Positions 42,266 through 54,905 of a stretch of 64,000 bases of DNA are shown in pieces (the first letter of the stretch is position 1; each line of letters starts with the position of its first letter). The notes under the pieces are model-generated. The model worked only from the letters and a program-made list of their open reading frames with translations, was not told where the DNA came from and made no database searches. The stretch lies in assembly GCF_001424185.1 (NCBI RefSeq), contig NZ_LMOM01000043.1, positions 70,001-134,000 on the forward strand, in the 5' to 3' direction. This DNA comes from Deinococcus sp. Leaf326. Lineage in GTDB: Bacteria > Deinococcota > Deinococci > Deinococcales > Deinococcaceae. Position numbers and translations under genes: made by a program.

Positions 42266-43174
42266 ATGAAAGTCGGCGTGGTGGGCGCGGGGCTGGTCGG
42301 CGCGACGGCGGCCTACGCCCTGACCCTGCGCGGCTCGTGCAGCGAGATCGTCCTGACCGACAAGGACAGTGCGCGGGCCGAGGCCGAGGCGCAGGACATC
42401 GCCCACGCCTCGCCGGTCAGCCACGGTGGGCGGGTCTACAGTGGCGGCTACGACGCCCTGGCGGGCAGCGCGGTCGTGATCGTCGCGGCCGGCGCCAACC
42501 AGAAGCCCGGCGAGAGCCGCCTGGACCTGCTCGCCAAGAACGCCGCCATCTTCCGCGAGGTCATCACCCAGGTCACGGCCCACGCTCCGCAGGCAGCGCT
42601 GCTCGTGGCGACCAACCCGGTGGACCTGCTCACCGACCTCACGACCCGGCTGGCCCCGGAGCAGCCGGTCTTGGGTTCGGGGACGGTGCTCGACAGCGCC
42701 CGGTTCCGGCACCTCATCGCGCAGCGGGCCGGGGTGGACGCCACCCACGTCCACGGGTACGTTCTGGGCGAGCACGGCGACAGCGAGGTGCTGGCCTGGA
42801 GCACCGCCACCGTCGCCGGTCTGCCGGTGGCCGACTTCATGGCGGCGCGCGGCCGGCCCTGGAACGAGGAGGTGCGCGCCGAGATCGAGACTGGCACCCG
42901 TGACGCGGCGCGCAGCATCATTGACGGCAAGCAGGCGACCTACTACGGCATCGGCGCGGCGCTGGCCCGCATCACCGAGCGCATCCTGGGCGACCGCCGG
43001 GCCGTCCTGACCGTCAGCGCTCCCACGCCCGAGTTCGGCGTGAGCCTGAGCCTGCCGCGGATTGTGGCGCGCGCCGGGGTAATCGAGACGGTGATGCCGC
43101 GCGTGACCCCCGCCGAGCAGAAGGCGCTCTCGGCCAGCGCCGAGATCCTGCGGCAATCGGCAGACACCCTGTAG
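42266..43174 (+). CDS. ldh: L-lactate dehydrogenase
   Basis: A 302-residue NAD-dependent enzyme interconverting pyruvate and L-lactate. NAD-binding [20 protein letters not shown] opens the protein. The substrate-specificity loop [20 protein letters not shown] has Gln at the LDH-type position and the mobile Arg. [13 protein letters not shown] follows, and the catalytic His lies in [20 protein letters not shown] (about 178). GTGAAGG lies upstream of ATG 42266. The sequence supports LDH rather than malate dehydrogenase. Confidence 0.93.
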   Translation: MKVGVVGAGLVGATAAYALTLRGSCSEIVLTDKDSARAEAEAQDIAHASPVSHGGRVYSGGYDALAGSAVVIVAAGANQKPGESRLDLLAKNAAIFREVITQVTAHAPQAALLVATNPVDLLTDLTTRLAPEQPVLGSGTVLDSARFRHLIAQRAGVDATHVHGYVLGEHGDSEVLAWSTATVAGLPVADFMAARGRPWNEEVRAEIETGTRDAARSIIDGKQATYYGIGAALARITERILGDRRAVLTVSAPTPEFGVSLSLPRIVARAGVIETVMPRVTPAEQKALSASAEILRQSADTL

Positions 43175-43217
43175 GCCCGGCCCCTGACCCACCGCGCCGG
43201 GTTTACCCTCTGGGCCT

Positions 43218-43940
<723 letters not shown>

Positions 43941-44015
43941 GACCGCCGCGCCGGGCCTGACCCCCTCCACAGAAGCTGGACGCCTCCCATAGCCCGATGC
44001 TCTAGGCTGGCCGCG

Positions 44016-44534
44016 ATGAAGGGTCGTCCGCTGTTACCGCTGCTGTTCTTGCTGAGTGCCCTCACGGCCTGCGCCGAGCCGCCGCTGGAGGGCCTCCAGA
44101 CCTTCAGCTACGCCGGCGGTGACGTGCGCAGCGGGTCGGTCACCTATTCCCAGAGCCCCCCGGCCGGCGGGCCCTACAACGCGCTGTGGCAGACCTGCGG
44201 GGTCTATACCGCGCCGGTATACGACGAGTACGCTGTCCACACGCTGGCGCGCGGCGCCGTGTGGCTGACCTACCGGCCCGGCCTGGACGCTGCCGAGGTT
44301 GCGGAACTGCGCGCCCTGCTCGCGGCCCCGGCGGGAGGCCAGGCGCCGCCCGCGCTCCTGAGCCCCCGCGAGAACCTGGGCGCGGCGATCGTGGCGACGG
44401 CCTGGAACGCCCAGATCAGCGCGCAGACGGCCAACGACCCGCGACTGAAGCGCTTCGTGCGCGACTACGCCGGCCGCGAGACGGCGCCCGAACACGGCGC
44501 GAGCTGCGCGCGGGGCTACGGCGGCACGCGCTGA
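44016..44534 (+). CDS. DUF3105-like lipoprotein
   Basis: A 172-residue protein. The signal peptide ends in a lipobox LTAC (LPLLFLLSALTACAEPP), so it is probably lipid-anchored. The body follows the DUF3105 pattern SVTYSQSPPAGGPYNALWQT, CGVYTAPVYDEYAVHTLARG, AVWLTYRPGLDAAEVAELRA. The usual HxHGxVW-type segment reads HTLARGAVWLTY here. TAGGCT (44003-44008) precedes the ATG by 7 nt. Function of the family is unknown. Confidence 0.82.
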   Translation: MKGRPLLPLLFLLSALTACAEPPLEGLQTFSYAGGDVRSGSVTYSQSPPAGGPYNALWQTCGVYTAPVYDEYAVHTLARGAVWLTYRPGLDAAEVAELRALLAAPAGGQAPPALLSPRENLGAAIVATAWNAQISAQTANDPRLKRFVRDYAGRETAPEHGASCARGYGGTR

Positions 44535-44551
44535 GGCGGGCCGCGCCTCCC

Positions 44552-45511
44552 TCAGTCGAATCTCTCGCCCACCAGGTCTTCCGACAGTGCCCACAGCCTC
44601 TGCGCCCGCTCGGAGTCCAGCGCGTAGGGACGGTAGCCCTCCTGGGGCCGGGCCGCGTCGTAGGGCAGCCCCTCGCGCGCATCTTCGAGGTACAGGCCGC
44701 CTACACCGCGCAGTTCGTCGCCCACCGCCGCCCAGACGCTCGTGGCCGCGCCCTGCTCGGGGGTCTTGAACACGGGGTTGAGGTTCCCGGCCTCGTCCAT
44801 CCAGCCCATACGGACCTGTTCCTCACGGGGCAGGAACTTCTGGAGACCGGTCATGATGCCGCCCGGGTGCACCGCGTTGGCGTATAGACCCTGCGCTCCG
44901 AAGCGCTCCGTGAACCCCACCGCGAACAGCGCGTTGGCCGTCTTGGACTGCCCGTAGGCCAGCCACTTGTCGTAGGGCCGCCGCGCGAACTGCGGGTCGG
45001 TGAGGTCCACGTCCGACAACCGGTGCCCGGCCGACGAGAGCGCCACCACGCGGGCGGCGGGCGCGGCGCGCAGGGCCCCGAGCAGGCGGCCTGTCAGCAC
45101 GAAGTGGCCCAGGTGGTTCGTCCCGAACTGCGTCTCGAAGCCGTCTTCGGTGTGCCCGAACGGGGTCGCCATGACGCCCGCGTTGTTCACGAGAAGGTCC
45201 AGGCGGCTGTGCCGGGCCAGAAAGGTCTCGGCAGCGGCGCGCACCGACCCGAGCGACGACAGGTCCAGCGCCAGCACCTCGGGGGCTGCCTGGCCGGTGC
45301 TGGCCGCCAGTTCGCGGGCCAGCGCCTCACCCCTGGTCACGTCGCGCACGCCCAGCACCACCGAGGCCCCGGCCGAAAGCAGAGCGCGGGCCGTCTCTAC
45401 GCCCAGCCCCGAGGTCGCGCCCGTGACAAGGGCGACCTGGCCGCTCAGGTCATGGCCGCGCACGACCTCCAGCGCGGTCGAACGGGCACCGAAAGGGGAC
45501 GTGATGGGCAT
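44552..45511 (-). CDS. Short-chain dehydrogenase (retinol-dehydrogenase-like SDR)
   Basis: A 319-residue SDR. NAD(P)-binding VALVTGATSGLGVETARALL (about 27-46), NNAGVMATPFG, catalytic Ser in RVVALSSAGHRLSDVDLTDP, and Tyr/Lys in WLAYGQSKTANALFAVGFTE. The insertion around DLTDPQFARRPYDKWLAYGQ and the C-terminal GTRPEQG-like segment (FKTPEQGAATSVWAAVGD) are typical of the retinol-dehydrogenase/WWOX-type group. Substrate unknown. AGGAGG lies upstream of ATG 45511. The next gene, corA, is on the same strand upstream. Confidence 0.88.
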   Translation of the reverse strand: MPITSPFGARSTALEVVRGHDLSGQVALVTGATSGLGVETARALLSAGASVVLGVRDVTRGEALARELAASTGQAAPEVLALDLSSLGSVRAAAETFLARHSRLDLLVNNAGVMATPFGHTEDGFETQFGTNHLGHFVLTGRLLGALRAAPAARVVALSSAGHRLSDVDLTDPQFARRPYDKWLAYGQSKTANALFAVGFTERFGAQGLYANAVHPGGIMTGLQKFLPREEQVRMGWMDEAGNLNPVFKTPEQGAATSVWAAVGDELRGVGGLYLEDAREGLPYDAARPQEGYRPYALDSERAQRLWALSEDLVGERFD

Positions 45512-45571
45512 GGGAAACCTCCTGTGGAGAAAAGGGGCGAGGGGCCGGGCGCGCGGGAATGGCCCACCGGG

Positions 45572-46507
45572 TCAGAACACGCGCCAGCGGTAGAACAGGA
45601 ACGCCAGGACGGCGGCCAGCGCCGAGGCGATGCCCAGCACCAGCCAGAAGCCCTCGGGGTTGCCCTCGAAGGGAAGCGGGACGTTCATGCCGAAAATGCT
45701 GGTGACCAGCGTCGGAATCGCCACGAGGATGGTCGTGATGGTAAGCACCTTCACGACCTGGTTGACGTTGTTGGAAATCACGCTGGCGAAGGCGCCCGCC
45801 ATGCTGGTCAGGATGTTGCTGGCGATGGACGCCATTTCGATGGCCTGGAGGTTCTCGATGAGCACGTCGTCAAGCAGGTCGCTGTCTTCCTCGTACATCT
45901 CGAAGATGCGGTCGCGCTTGACCCGTTCCATCATGGCCTCGTTGGCCTTGAGGCCGGTCATGAAATACACCAGACTCTTTTCGAGTTTCAGGAGGTCGAG
46001 AAGCTCGCGGTTCTGCTGCGAGTTCTCCAGCTTGTCCTCGATGACGTCCACCCGCTTGTTGATCTGACGCACGTCAATCAGGAAGCGCTGAGCATTGCGC
46101 AGGAACAGCTGCAGCGTCAGGCGGTTTTTCTTGACGGTGCTCACGCGGCGGACCAGCCCGCTGAGCACGTCCTTGACCACTGGATTTTCTTCGAGCATGC
46201 ACACGGTCACGAGGCAGTGGTCGGTGTGCAGGATGCCCAGCGGAACCGTGTCGTAGGGAATGTCGTTCTCGGGAGGAAGCCGGTAGCTCGTCTGCATGAT
46301 GATGAGGAGCTGCCCGTCTTCGCGCTCGAAACGCGAGCGTTCGTCGGGATCGAGCGGGTACGACAGGTAGTCGAAATCCAGGCCGGTCTCGCGGCTCACG
46401 CGGCCGAGTTCCTCAGGGGTGGGAGCGGCGGCGTTGATCCAGCAGCCGTCGATATAGCCGTCGATGACCGTCAGCTTGCCGCCGATGCTGCGGTAGTACG
46501 TCAGCAT
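45572..46507 (-). CDS. corA: CorA-family magnesium/divalent cation transporter
   Basis: A 311-residue membrane transporter. The long N-terminal cytoplasmic funnel domain includes LTLQLFLRNAQRFLIDVRQI and the stalk DSDLLDDVLIENLQAIEMAS. Two C-terminal transmembrane helices follow, with the GMN selectivity motif in TLVTSIFGMNVPLPFEGN just after TM1, and TM2 WLVLGIASALAAVLAFLFYR. It imports Mg2+ and sometimes Co2+ or Ni2+. Its long upstream leader (46508-47142) contains several hairpins; no known Mg riboswitch pattern was identified. Confidence 0.93.
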   Translation of the reverse strand: MLTYYRSIGGKLTVIDGYIDGCWINAAAPTPEELGRVSRETGLDFDYLSYPLDPDERSRFEREDGQLLIIMQTSYRLPPENDIPYDTVPLGILHTDHCLVTVCMLEENPVVKDVLSGLVRRVSTVKKNRLTLQLFLRNAQRFLIDVRQINKRVDVIEDKLENSQQNRELLDLLKLEKSLVYFMTGLKANEAMMERVKRDRIFEMYEEDSDLLDDVLIENLQAIEMASIASNILTSMAGAFASVISNNVNQVVKVLTITTILVAIPTLVTSIFGMNVPLPFEGNPEGFWLVLGIASALAAVLAFLFYRWRVF

Positions 46508-47142
46508 GGGCCAGCTCCCGCGTTCAGAGGCCGTTCAGGCGCTGCTGACGCCTTCCGGGTAACGACCCGGCGAAGCGAGGGAAACAGGCAGCGGCTTGGC
46601 GAAGATGCAAGAACAGGCCGGGGGTGGGTCCGGCCTATTCCAGAAACGGAATGGAGCCGTCTCAGGGCTGTGGTTGGGCGCATGGCGTTCTCCGGGGCAG
46701 GGGATAAGGCGTGAGGGGCAAACTGGGCGGTTCTCCCTGGTCCAGTTGTTCGGAATTCACGTCTGATCACCTCCCCGGCAGGCGCGGCCCAAACCGGCGC
46801 GGCAAACGCCATGCTACCGGGCAGATTGCCCGTCCCGCAAGTCTGAATCTTCCCACCGGGCGCAAAGTTATGCACAGCCTCGCTGTGGACAACCCGCGCC
46901 GGCTGTGGACAAGGTGCTGGCCGCGCTCCGACCCCCAGTCTCCAGAGTTATCCACAGACAGAATGTGGATAAACCCCGTCCCTGTGGATAAAAACCTGAC
47001 CCCACCCTGACACGTGGCGGGTCAGGGTGAGGCAGGCGAAGGGCGCCGGAACGGATTTTCTCTGGGGCACGGCCGTCTCCGGCATGCGCCCCTGCGGCTG
47101 GGCCTGTGGGCCTCACTGGCCGGCCGCAAGGGGGACAGACCC
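46508..47142. other. 635-bp corA-pyk intergenic region
   Basis: No gene is supported; short ORFs here look random. On the minus strand it provides the corA leader, with hairpins such as CCGGGT-CGTT-ACCCGG and GGCCGG...CCGGCC. Its pyk-proximal part holds a DnaA-box cluster at 46868-46991. Confidence 0.6.
46868..46991. promoter_or_regulatory. DnaA-box cluster (six boxes) between corA and pyk
   Basis: Perfect TTATCCACA or complement at 46948-46956 (+), 46964-46972 (-) and 46983-46991 (-). One-mismatch boxes are TTATGCACA 46868-46876, TGTGGACAA 46884-46892 and 46904-46912. Six boxes in 124 bp, about 4.4 kb from oriC. Possible DnaA reservoir or secondary initiation-control site. Confidence 0.75.
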
Positions 47143-48591
47143 TCAGCGCAGGGCGCCGAAGTCGTCTTCGCGGAGTCTCTCGACGCGCAGCATGTTGGTC
47201 GTGCCGCGCACGCCGAAGGGCACGCCCGCCGTGATGACGTAGCGGTCGGTGACGTCGGCCAGGCCGCTCTTCTTCAGCTCATCATTGGCGATACGCACCA
47301 TGTCGTCGGTGTCGCTGGGGTCCTCGCTGAGCATGGGCACCACGCCCCAGCTCAGGGTCAGCTGATTGCGGGTCTGCTCGTTGGGGGTCAGCGCCAGGAT
47401 CGCCAGGGGCGGACGGTACTTGGCGATGCGGGCCGCCGCGCCACCCGTACTCGTGAAGGTCACGATGGCCGGGGCGTCGAGCTTCTCGCCGATGGAACAT
47501 GCCGCGAAGGCAATCGAGTCCTGCGCCAGTTCGGTGTCGATGACCTGCTGCTGCTGGAGCATCTGGTAATGCTCACTGCCCTCGGCCTCACGGGCGATGC
47601 GGTCCATCATGGCGACCGACTCGACGGGGTACAGGCCCGCGGCCGACTCGGCCGAGAGCATCACGGCGTCGGTACCGTCGTAGATGGCGTTCGCCACGTC
47701 CGAGGCCTCGGCGCGGGTGGGGCGCGGCAGACCGATCATGCTCTCGAGCATCTGGGTGGCCGTGATGACCGGCTTGCCCTGCTCGCGGCACATGCGGATG
47801 ATGCGCTTCTGGATGGTCGGCACCTGCTCGGCACGCATCTCGACGCCCAGGTCGCCGCGCGCCACCATGATGCCGTCCACCTCACGCAGGATGTCCTCGA
47901 AGCGGTCCACGGCCTGCGGCTTCTCGATCTTGGCCATGAGCTTGGCGCGCGAGCCGAAGCGCGCGAGGTAGTGCCGGGCCAGCAGCAGGTCGTCGCGCGA
48001 ACGCACGAAGCTCAGCGCCACCCAGTCCACGCCCAGCGACGCGCCGAACTCCATGTCCGACACGTCCTTGTCCGACAGCGCGGGCACCGAGAGGTCGGCC
48101 TCGGGCACGTTGATGCCCTTGTTGTTCTTCAGGACGCCGCCCACCATCACGGTGGTCAACACGTCGTTGCCGCGCACGCCCTCGACCTTCAGGGCCATGT
48201 TGCCGTCGTCGAGCAGCAGCGTCATGCCGGGGTGCACGTCCAGGGCCAGGCCCTTGTAGGTGCTGCCCACGCGCGTGTGGTCGCCTTCCACGTCGTCCAT
48301 CGTGATCGTGAAGCGGTCGCCCTGCGCCAGCGTGACCTTGCCCTCGGCGAAGCGGGCCACCCGGATCTTGGGCCCCTGGAGGTCCTGCAGGATGCCGATG
48401 GGCAGGTTCTTCTGGGCGGCGAGTTCGCGCACCATCTGGAAGGTCTGGCGGTGGTCTTCCTGGTCGCCGTGGCTGAAGTTCATGCGCACGACGTTCAGAC
48501 CCATGTCCATCATGCGGCTCAGGACTTCGGGGCTGCGGCTCGCGGGGCCGATGGTGGCGACGATCTTGGTCGCGCGTTCAAAGTGCTTCAT
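47143..48591 (-). CDS. pyk: Pyruvate kinase
   Basis: A 482-residue glycolytic enzyme converting PEP and ADP to pyruvate and ATP. ATG 48591 ([20 protein letters not shown]) has AAAGGA at 7 bp. The TIM-barrel contains [16 protein letters not shown]. The active-site signature [20 protein letters not shown] follows [17 protein letters not shown], with the catalytic Lys in [25 protein letters not shown] follows. The C-terminal allosteric domain includes [19 protein letters not shown]. The gene immediately follows eno on the minus strand, so the last two glycolytic steps are co-encoded. Confidence 0.96.
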   Translation of the reverse strand: MKHFERATKIVATIGPASRSPEVLSRMMDMGLNVVRMNFSHGDQEDHRQTFQMVRELAAQKNLPIGILQDLQGPKIRVARFAEGKVTLAQGDRFTITMDDVEGDHTRVGSTYKGLALDVHPGMTLLLDDGNMALKVEGVRGNDVLTTVMVGGVLKNNKGINVPEADLSVPALSDKDVSDMEFGASLGVDWVALSFVRSRDDLLLARHYLARFGSRAKLMAKIEKPQAVDRFEDILREVDGIMVARGDLGVEMRAEQVPTIQKRIIRMCREQGKPVITATQMLESMIGLPRPTRAEASDVANAIYDGTDAVMLSAESAAGLYPVESVAMMDRIAREAEGSEHYQMLQQQQVIDTELAQDSIAFAACSIGEKLDAPAIVTFTSTGGAAARIAKYRPPLAILALTPNEQTRNQLTLSWGVVPMLSEDPSDTDDMVRIANDELKKSGLADVTDRYVITAGVPFGVRGTTNMLRVERLREDDFGALR

Positions 48592-48657
48592 CTGGAATCC
48601 TTTCCAAGCATGCAAGAAAGCGGGCGGCCGGAGAACTTCCTGGCCGCCCAGGGGCGT

Positions 48658-51193
<2,536 letters not shown>

Positions 51194-51284
51194 TTTCCGT
51201 TCCTTCCTTTTGGATCTTTTGTCCTGAGCTGGGTTGCCCAGCATGGAACCCTATCTTTTACCTGCTCTGTAACATCTAAAGAAT

Positions 51285-51302
51285 TAGTAGTAGTAGTAGT
51301 AG
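51285..51302 (-). repeat. (TAG)6 repeat, candidate DnaA-trio unwinding element
   Basis: Six perfect TAG trinucleotides (CTA on the minus strand) four bases from the DnaA box at 51307-51315. The order box, short GC spacer, then 3'-GAT-5' trios is that described for the basal unwinding element in Bacillus subtilis. The flank towards dnaN is AT-rich (TTCTTTAGATG). Confidence 0.75.
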
Positions 51303-51533
51303 GTCCTGTGGATACTGTGGAAAACTAGCTTTGACTTGCGCCTGGAGGGCAAAAGTTTTCCACAGGCTTACTGTGGAAAACCTTGTTTGCCTGTGGAAAA
51401 CCTGTGGATAAGTGGGGTAGTTATCCACAGGGGATTTTGCCTGTGGACAAGTGGGGTAGTTATCCACAAATCTATCCACAGAAAACGGCTACTTATCCAC
51501 AGGTTTTTGAGGTTATCCACAACTTTATCCACA
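51285..51533. other. Predicted chromosomal replication origin (oriC)
   Basis: The dnaN-dnaA spacer. Perfect DnaA boxes (TTATCCACA or complement) begin at 51403 (-), 51421, 51460, 51493, 51513 and 51525. Variant boxes begin at 51307, 51316, 51356, 51372, 51392, 51442 and 51472. A 28-bp unit with two boxes is repeated (51402-51429, 51441-51468, one difference). An AT-rich (TAG)6 tract at 51285-51302 faces dnaN. Gene context and box density both support oriC. Confidence 0.93.
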
Positions 51534-51614
51534 GATTGTGAAACTCGGCACACGTTTTTGGAACGGGATTTGGAACTTATTTCGGCCCAAGCAAAGTCAT
51601 GGGGTGTCATTATG

Positions 51615-53006
51615 TCAGTTTTCGGGATCCGGTTCGAGCTGAACCGCTCGCCGCAGAGTGGCCACCGTATCTCGCAGGACCGAGTCCTTGACGATCTGGT
51701 CCCCGACTTTGCTGATGGCGTGCATGACGGTCGAGTGGTCGCGCCCGAAGAATTGTCCGATCTCCGGCAGCGAGTGGTCGGTGAGGTCGCGGATGAGATA
51801 CTGCGCGACCTGCCTGGGCAAGACCACCTCCCGTGCCCGTCCGGAGCCGCGCACCACGTCAGGAGTCAGGCCGTAATGCGATGCGACGAGCCGCAGTACG
51901 TCGATCATCTCGACTTTGACTTCCTGCGGCGCGAAAACGTTGGACAGGGCCTTGGCCGCCACCATGCGCGAAAAGGGCACGTTGTTGAGGCTGGAAAAGG
52001 CTACCACCCGCATTAGGGCGCCCTCGAGCTCGCGGATGTTGCTCGTGACCTGCCGGGCGATCAGTTCCAGGATGTCCTGGGGAATGTTGATGCCGCCCTG
52101 CTCGGCGTTCATCTTCAGGATCGCCACGCGCGTCTCAAATTCCGGCGACTGGATATCGGTGATCAAACCCCACTCGAAGCGGCTACGCAGGCGGCCCTCG
52201 AGCGTCTGGATGTCCTTGGGGGGCCGGTCGCTGCTCAGGATGATCTGTTTGTGGCTCTCGTAGAGCGCGTTGAAGGTGTGGAAGAACTCCTCCTGCGTGC
52301 GTTCCTTGCCGGCCAGAAACTGGATATCGTCCACGAGCAGCAGGTCAACCGAGCGGTAGCGGTTGCGAAACTGCGTGGTCTTGTCCTCGCGGATCGCGTT
52401 GATGAGCTCGTTGGTAAAGGTCTCGGTCGAGACGTATTCGATGCGTTTGTCGGGAAACCGCTCGGCGATGTAGTGGCCCACCGCGTGCATGAGGTGGGTC
52501 TTGCCCAGCCCTACGTCTCCGTAGATGAACAGCGGGTTGTAGGCCCGGCCCGGCGACTCGGCTACGGCGAGCGCCGCCGCGTGCGCGAGGTTGTTGTTGG
52601 GCCCCACCACGAAATTCTCGAAGGTGTACTTGGGATTCAGGCTCTTGCGGTTGTCACCTAGCGTGGGGACCAGGGCACTCGCCGCTGCGCGACTTCCACC
52701 CGGTACGGGCGGCGGCGGCGGCGGGTCGCTGTGCAGCAGCAGAGCGTCTTGCGACGCCGGCAGCACCTGAAAGCTCACCTGGGGATTTTGCGCGCCCAGC
52801 GAGCGCAGGGCGTCTTCGAGCAGTTCCTGGTAATGCTTGCGGAACCATTCCTGCGCGAAGGAGTTGCGGACGCCCAGCACGAGCGACCCCTCCTGCACAC
52901 CCAGATTCTTGACCGGCTCCAGCCAGGTCTTGTATTCGACCTCGGAGATGTTTTTGCGGACGTAGGCCAGCACGTCCGTCCAGATTTCCTGCGAGATAAA
53001 GGGCAC
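51615..53006 (-). CDS. dnaA: Chromosomal replication initiator DnaA
   Basis: About 463 residues. Domain I is at 1-80 ([20 protein letters not shown]), followed by a short Pro-rich linker (domain II). The AAA+ domain III has Walker [21 protein letters not shown] (about 163), Walker [21 protein letters not shown] and sensor [11 protein letters not shown]. Domain IV carries the DNA-binding motif [18 protein letters not shown]. Start GTG 53006 is given; it lies inside a GGGAGGTG Shine-Dalgarno that would fit better with ATC at 52997 (ISQEIW). The frame also opens at GTG 53042. Confidence 0.96.
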   Translation of the reverse strand: MPFISQEIWTDVLAYVRKNISEVEYKTWLEPVKNLGVQEGSLVLGVRNSFAQEWFRKHYQELLEDALRSLGAQNPQVSFQVLPASQDALLLHSDPPPPPPVPGGSRAAASALVPTLGDNRKSLNPKYTFENFVVGPNNNLAHAAALAVAESPGRAYNPLFIYGDVGLGKTHLMHAVGHYIAERFPDKRIEYVSTETFTNELINAIREDKTTQFRNRYRSVDLLLVDDIQFLAGKERTQEEFFHTFNALYESHKQIILSSDRPPKDIQTLEGRLRSRFEWGLITDIQSPEFETRVAILKMNAEQGGINIPQDILELIARQVTSNIRELEGALMRVVAFSSLNNVPFSRMVAAKALSNVFAPQEVKVEMIDVLRLVASHYGLTPDVVRGSGRAREVVLPRQVAQYLIRDLTDHSLPEIGQFFGRDHSTVMHAISKVGDQIVKDSVLRDTVATLRRAVQLEPDPEN

Positions 53007-53115
53007 CTCCCGGTCTGCAATTCTGCGTGCCCAGCATACCACCCGCCCCCAGCCGCTCCGGAGAGAAGAGAGAAGAAGGCCGCGCTGGGCCGCTCTTTGC
53101 CCCTATGCTGCCTGC

Positions 53116-53403
53116 ATGAAAGTCCGCCTGACGAGCCGGGGCCTGCGCGCGCGCCTCGATGACCTGGAACTCGCCGCCCTGAACCGGGGCGAAGTGCTGG
53201 AGGTGGCGGCTGCGTGGCCTGGCGGCGGCTGGCAACTGCTGCTCGACCCTCGGACCACAGGACTTTCGGGCTCCGGCGGAGAACTGCGCGTGGGTGTGCA
53301 CGACCTGCTGGCCGCCCTGAACGATCCGGCCCTGGAAGGGGTGCGGGTGGACGGTCCCCCCCATGTGGACATCGAGAAGGACTTCGGGCCGCAGCACGGC
53401 TGA
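53116..53403 (+). CDS. Small hypothetical protein divergent from dnaA
   Basis: A 95-residue protein (MKVRLTSRGLRARLDDLELA, ALNRGEVLEVAAAWPGGGWQ). It looks like a small beta-rich fold with N-terminal helix and C-terminal VDGPPHVDIEKDF. TATGCT at 53104-53109 lies 6 nt upstream of the ATG (leaderless). No family name is recalled with confidence. It is 110 bp from the dnaA start on the other strand. Confidence 0.8.
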   Translation: MKVRLTSRGLRARLDDLELAALNRGEVLEVAAAWPGGGWQLLLDPRTTGLSGSGGELRVGVHDLLAALNDPALEGVRVDGPPHVDIEKDFGPQHG

Positions 53404-53521
53404 GCAGGACGGACCCTGGCCGGGCCTCTTCAGGCCGGGCGGTCTAGAAGCCGGGGCGAGCCTCAACAGCCCTTCATGCCGTGCCGGTCCTTTCCGGTCC
53501 CTGGCCGCACATTCTGGGGTC

Positions 53522-53794
53522 ATGACCAGTGACGGAACGACGGCGACGGGCGGCCTGACCGGTATCACCGCGGACACCCCCGGGCAGGAGGCCAAGGCCG
53601 GGCGCGAGGGGATCGACTCGATTCTGACTACCAAAGACGAGGTGCTGGACGCCGACGGCACCCCGGTCGAGAAAACGGCCCGTCTGAGCGAGGTTAAGCA
53701 CGCCAGCGGAGCCGAGGCGGTCAAGGAGGCCGACACGGCGGGCGAGCAGGGCCTCGTGACCCGCGCGGGCGTGACCGGCACGGGCGACGAGTGA
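53522..53794 (+). CDS. Small acidic hypothetical protein
   Basis: A 90-residue hydrophilic protein from ATG 53522 (MTSDGTTATGGLTGITADTP). Rich in Gly, Ala, Thr, Glu and Asp, with no hydrophobic core to speak of, so possibly disordered. It resembles small stress- or desiccation-type hydrophilic proteins only in composition. The longer frame from 53363 overlaps the previous gene and is not favoured. Confidence 0.55.
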   Translation: MTSDGTTATGGLTGITADTPGQEAKAGREGIDSILTTKDEVLDADGTPVEKTARLSEVKHASGAEAVKEADTAGEQGLVTRAGVTGTGDE

Positions 53795-53801
53795 CGCCTG
53801 C

Positions 53802-54905
53802 CTAGCGCCGCGCCCAGCGCCCGCCCGTTTCCTCGGCCAAGCCCAGGAGCTGGAGCATGACCAGGGCCGTTTGCAGCTCGGGAAGGGGCAGGCGGGTCTG
53901 AGCTTGAAGGTCGTCGAGGGTGGTGGGCGTCCCCAGAGCTGTCAGTACCCGCAGTTGCTCAGGGGGCAGGTCGGGTAGAGACGCGGCCTCCACGGTCCCC
54001 CATCCCAGCTCGTCGAGGATGTCCTGGGCTGACTCGGTCAGGACCGCGCCCTCGCGCAGCAGGCGGTGGGGTCCGGCGGCGCGGGGGTCTCCGGCCCGGC
54101 CCGGTACGGCGAACACGGTTCGCCCACACTCCAGCGCGTGCGTCGCGGTGATCATGGACCCCGACTTCAGCTCGCCTTCCACGATCAGTGAGCCGGCGCT
54201 CAGGGCCGCGATGAGGCGGTTGCGGGTCGGAAAGTGGTGCTGAGCGGGAGGCGTCCCCAGGGGGTACTCGCTGACCAGCGTGAGCTGCCGCGACAGAGGC
54301 ACATTCTCGCTGGGGTAGATGTGGTTGACCGCGCTGCCCAGGACCGCCACGCTGAGGCCGCCCGCCTCCATCGCCGCCGAGTGCGCCTCGGTATCCACGC
54401 CGCGCGCCAGCCCGCTGACGACGACCACTCCCGCCCGCGCGAGGTCGGCTGCGATCTGGCGGGTGAGCGACCGGGCATGAGGGCTGACCGCCCGGGTGCC
54501 CACGACGCCCACGGCGCGGGGCACCGCCGGAAACTCGGGCCACTCGCCGCGGACCCAAAGCACGGCCGGCGGGTCGCCGAGGGCCTCCAGAGCCTCCGGG
54601 TAGTCCGCCAGACCCCGGCCGAGCAGTCTCACGCCGGCTCCGGCGACCTTCTCCAGTTCGGCCTGGGCCAGTTCGGCCGCCCCACTGCTCCCGATGGCCG
54701 CAAGGCTGCGGGAGTCTAGCCCCGGTACGGTTCGCAGTTGGGCCAGGGGAGCGTACAGGGCGGCGTGCGCCGTGCCGAAGTGCCGGCGCAGGCTCTCTAT
54801 GCGCCGGGGACCGAGATGCGGCGTGAAGCGCAGGGTGAGCAGCGCGAGCAGTTCGGCCCCGTCCGGGTCCACTCCGGACGGGGAAAGGGCGGCGGGGCGG
54901 GTCAT
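53802..54905 (-). CDS. dprA: DNA-processing protein DprA
   Basis: A 367-residue competence protein that loads RecA on incoming single-stranded DNA. The N-terminal SAM/HhH-like region is at about residues 15-85. The Rossmann-like core follows with [67 protein letters not shown] [20 protein letters not shown] and [21 protein letters not shown] winged-helix C-terminus closes the protein ([20 protein letters not shown]). It overlaps the end of the histidine kinase gene by 4 bp. Natural transformation is well known in Deinococcus. Confidence 0.94.
   Translation of the reverse strand: MTRPAALSPSGVDPDGAELLALLTLRFTPHLGPRRIESLRRHFGTAHAALYAPLAQLRTVPGLDSRSLAAIGSSGAAELAQAELEKVAGAGVRLLGRGLADYPEALEALGDPPAVLWVRGEWPEFPAVPRAVGVVGTRAVSPHARSLTRQIAADLARAGVVVVSGLARGVDTEAHSAAMEAGGLSVAVLGSAVNHIYPSENVPLSRQLTLVSEYPLGTPPAQHHFPTRNRLIAALSAGSLIVEGELKSGSMITATHALECGRTVFAVPGRAGDPRAAGPHRLLREGAVLTESAQDILDELGWGTVEAASLPDLPPEQLRVLTALGTPTTLDDLQAQTRLPLPELQTALVMLQLLGLAEETGGRWARR

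Noticed and set aside
46508..46760. Magnesium riboswitch (M-box or ykoK type) in the corA leader
   Set aside because: The leader has hairpins, but none of the conserved M-box sequence blocks could be recognised by eye.
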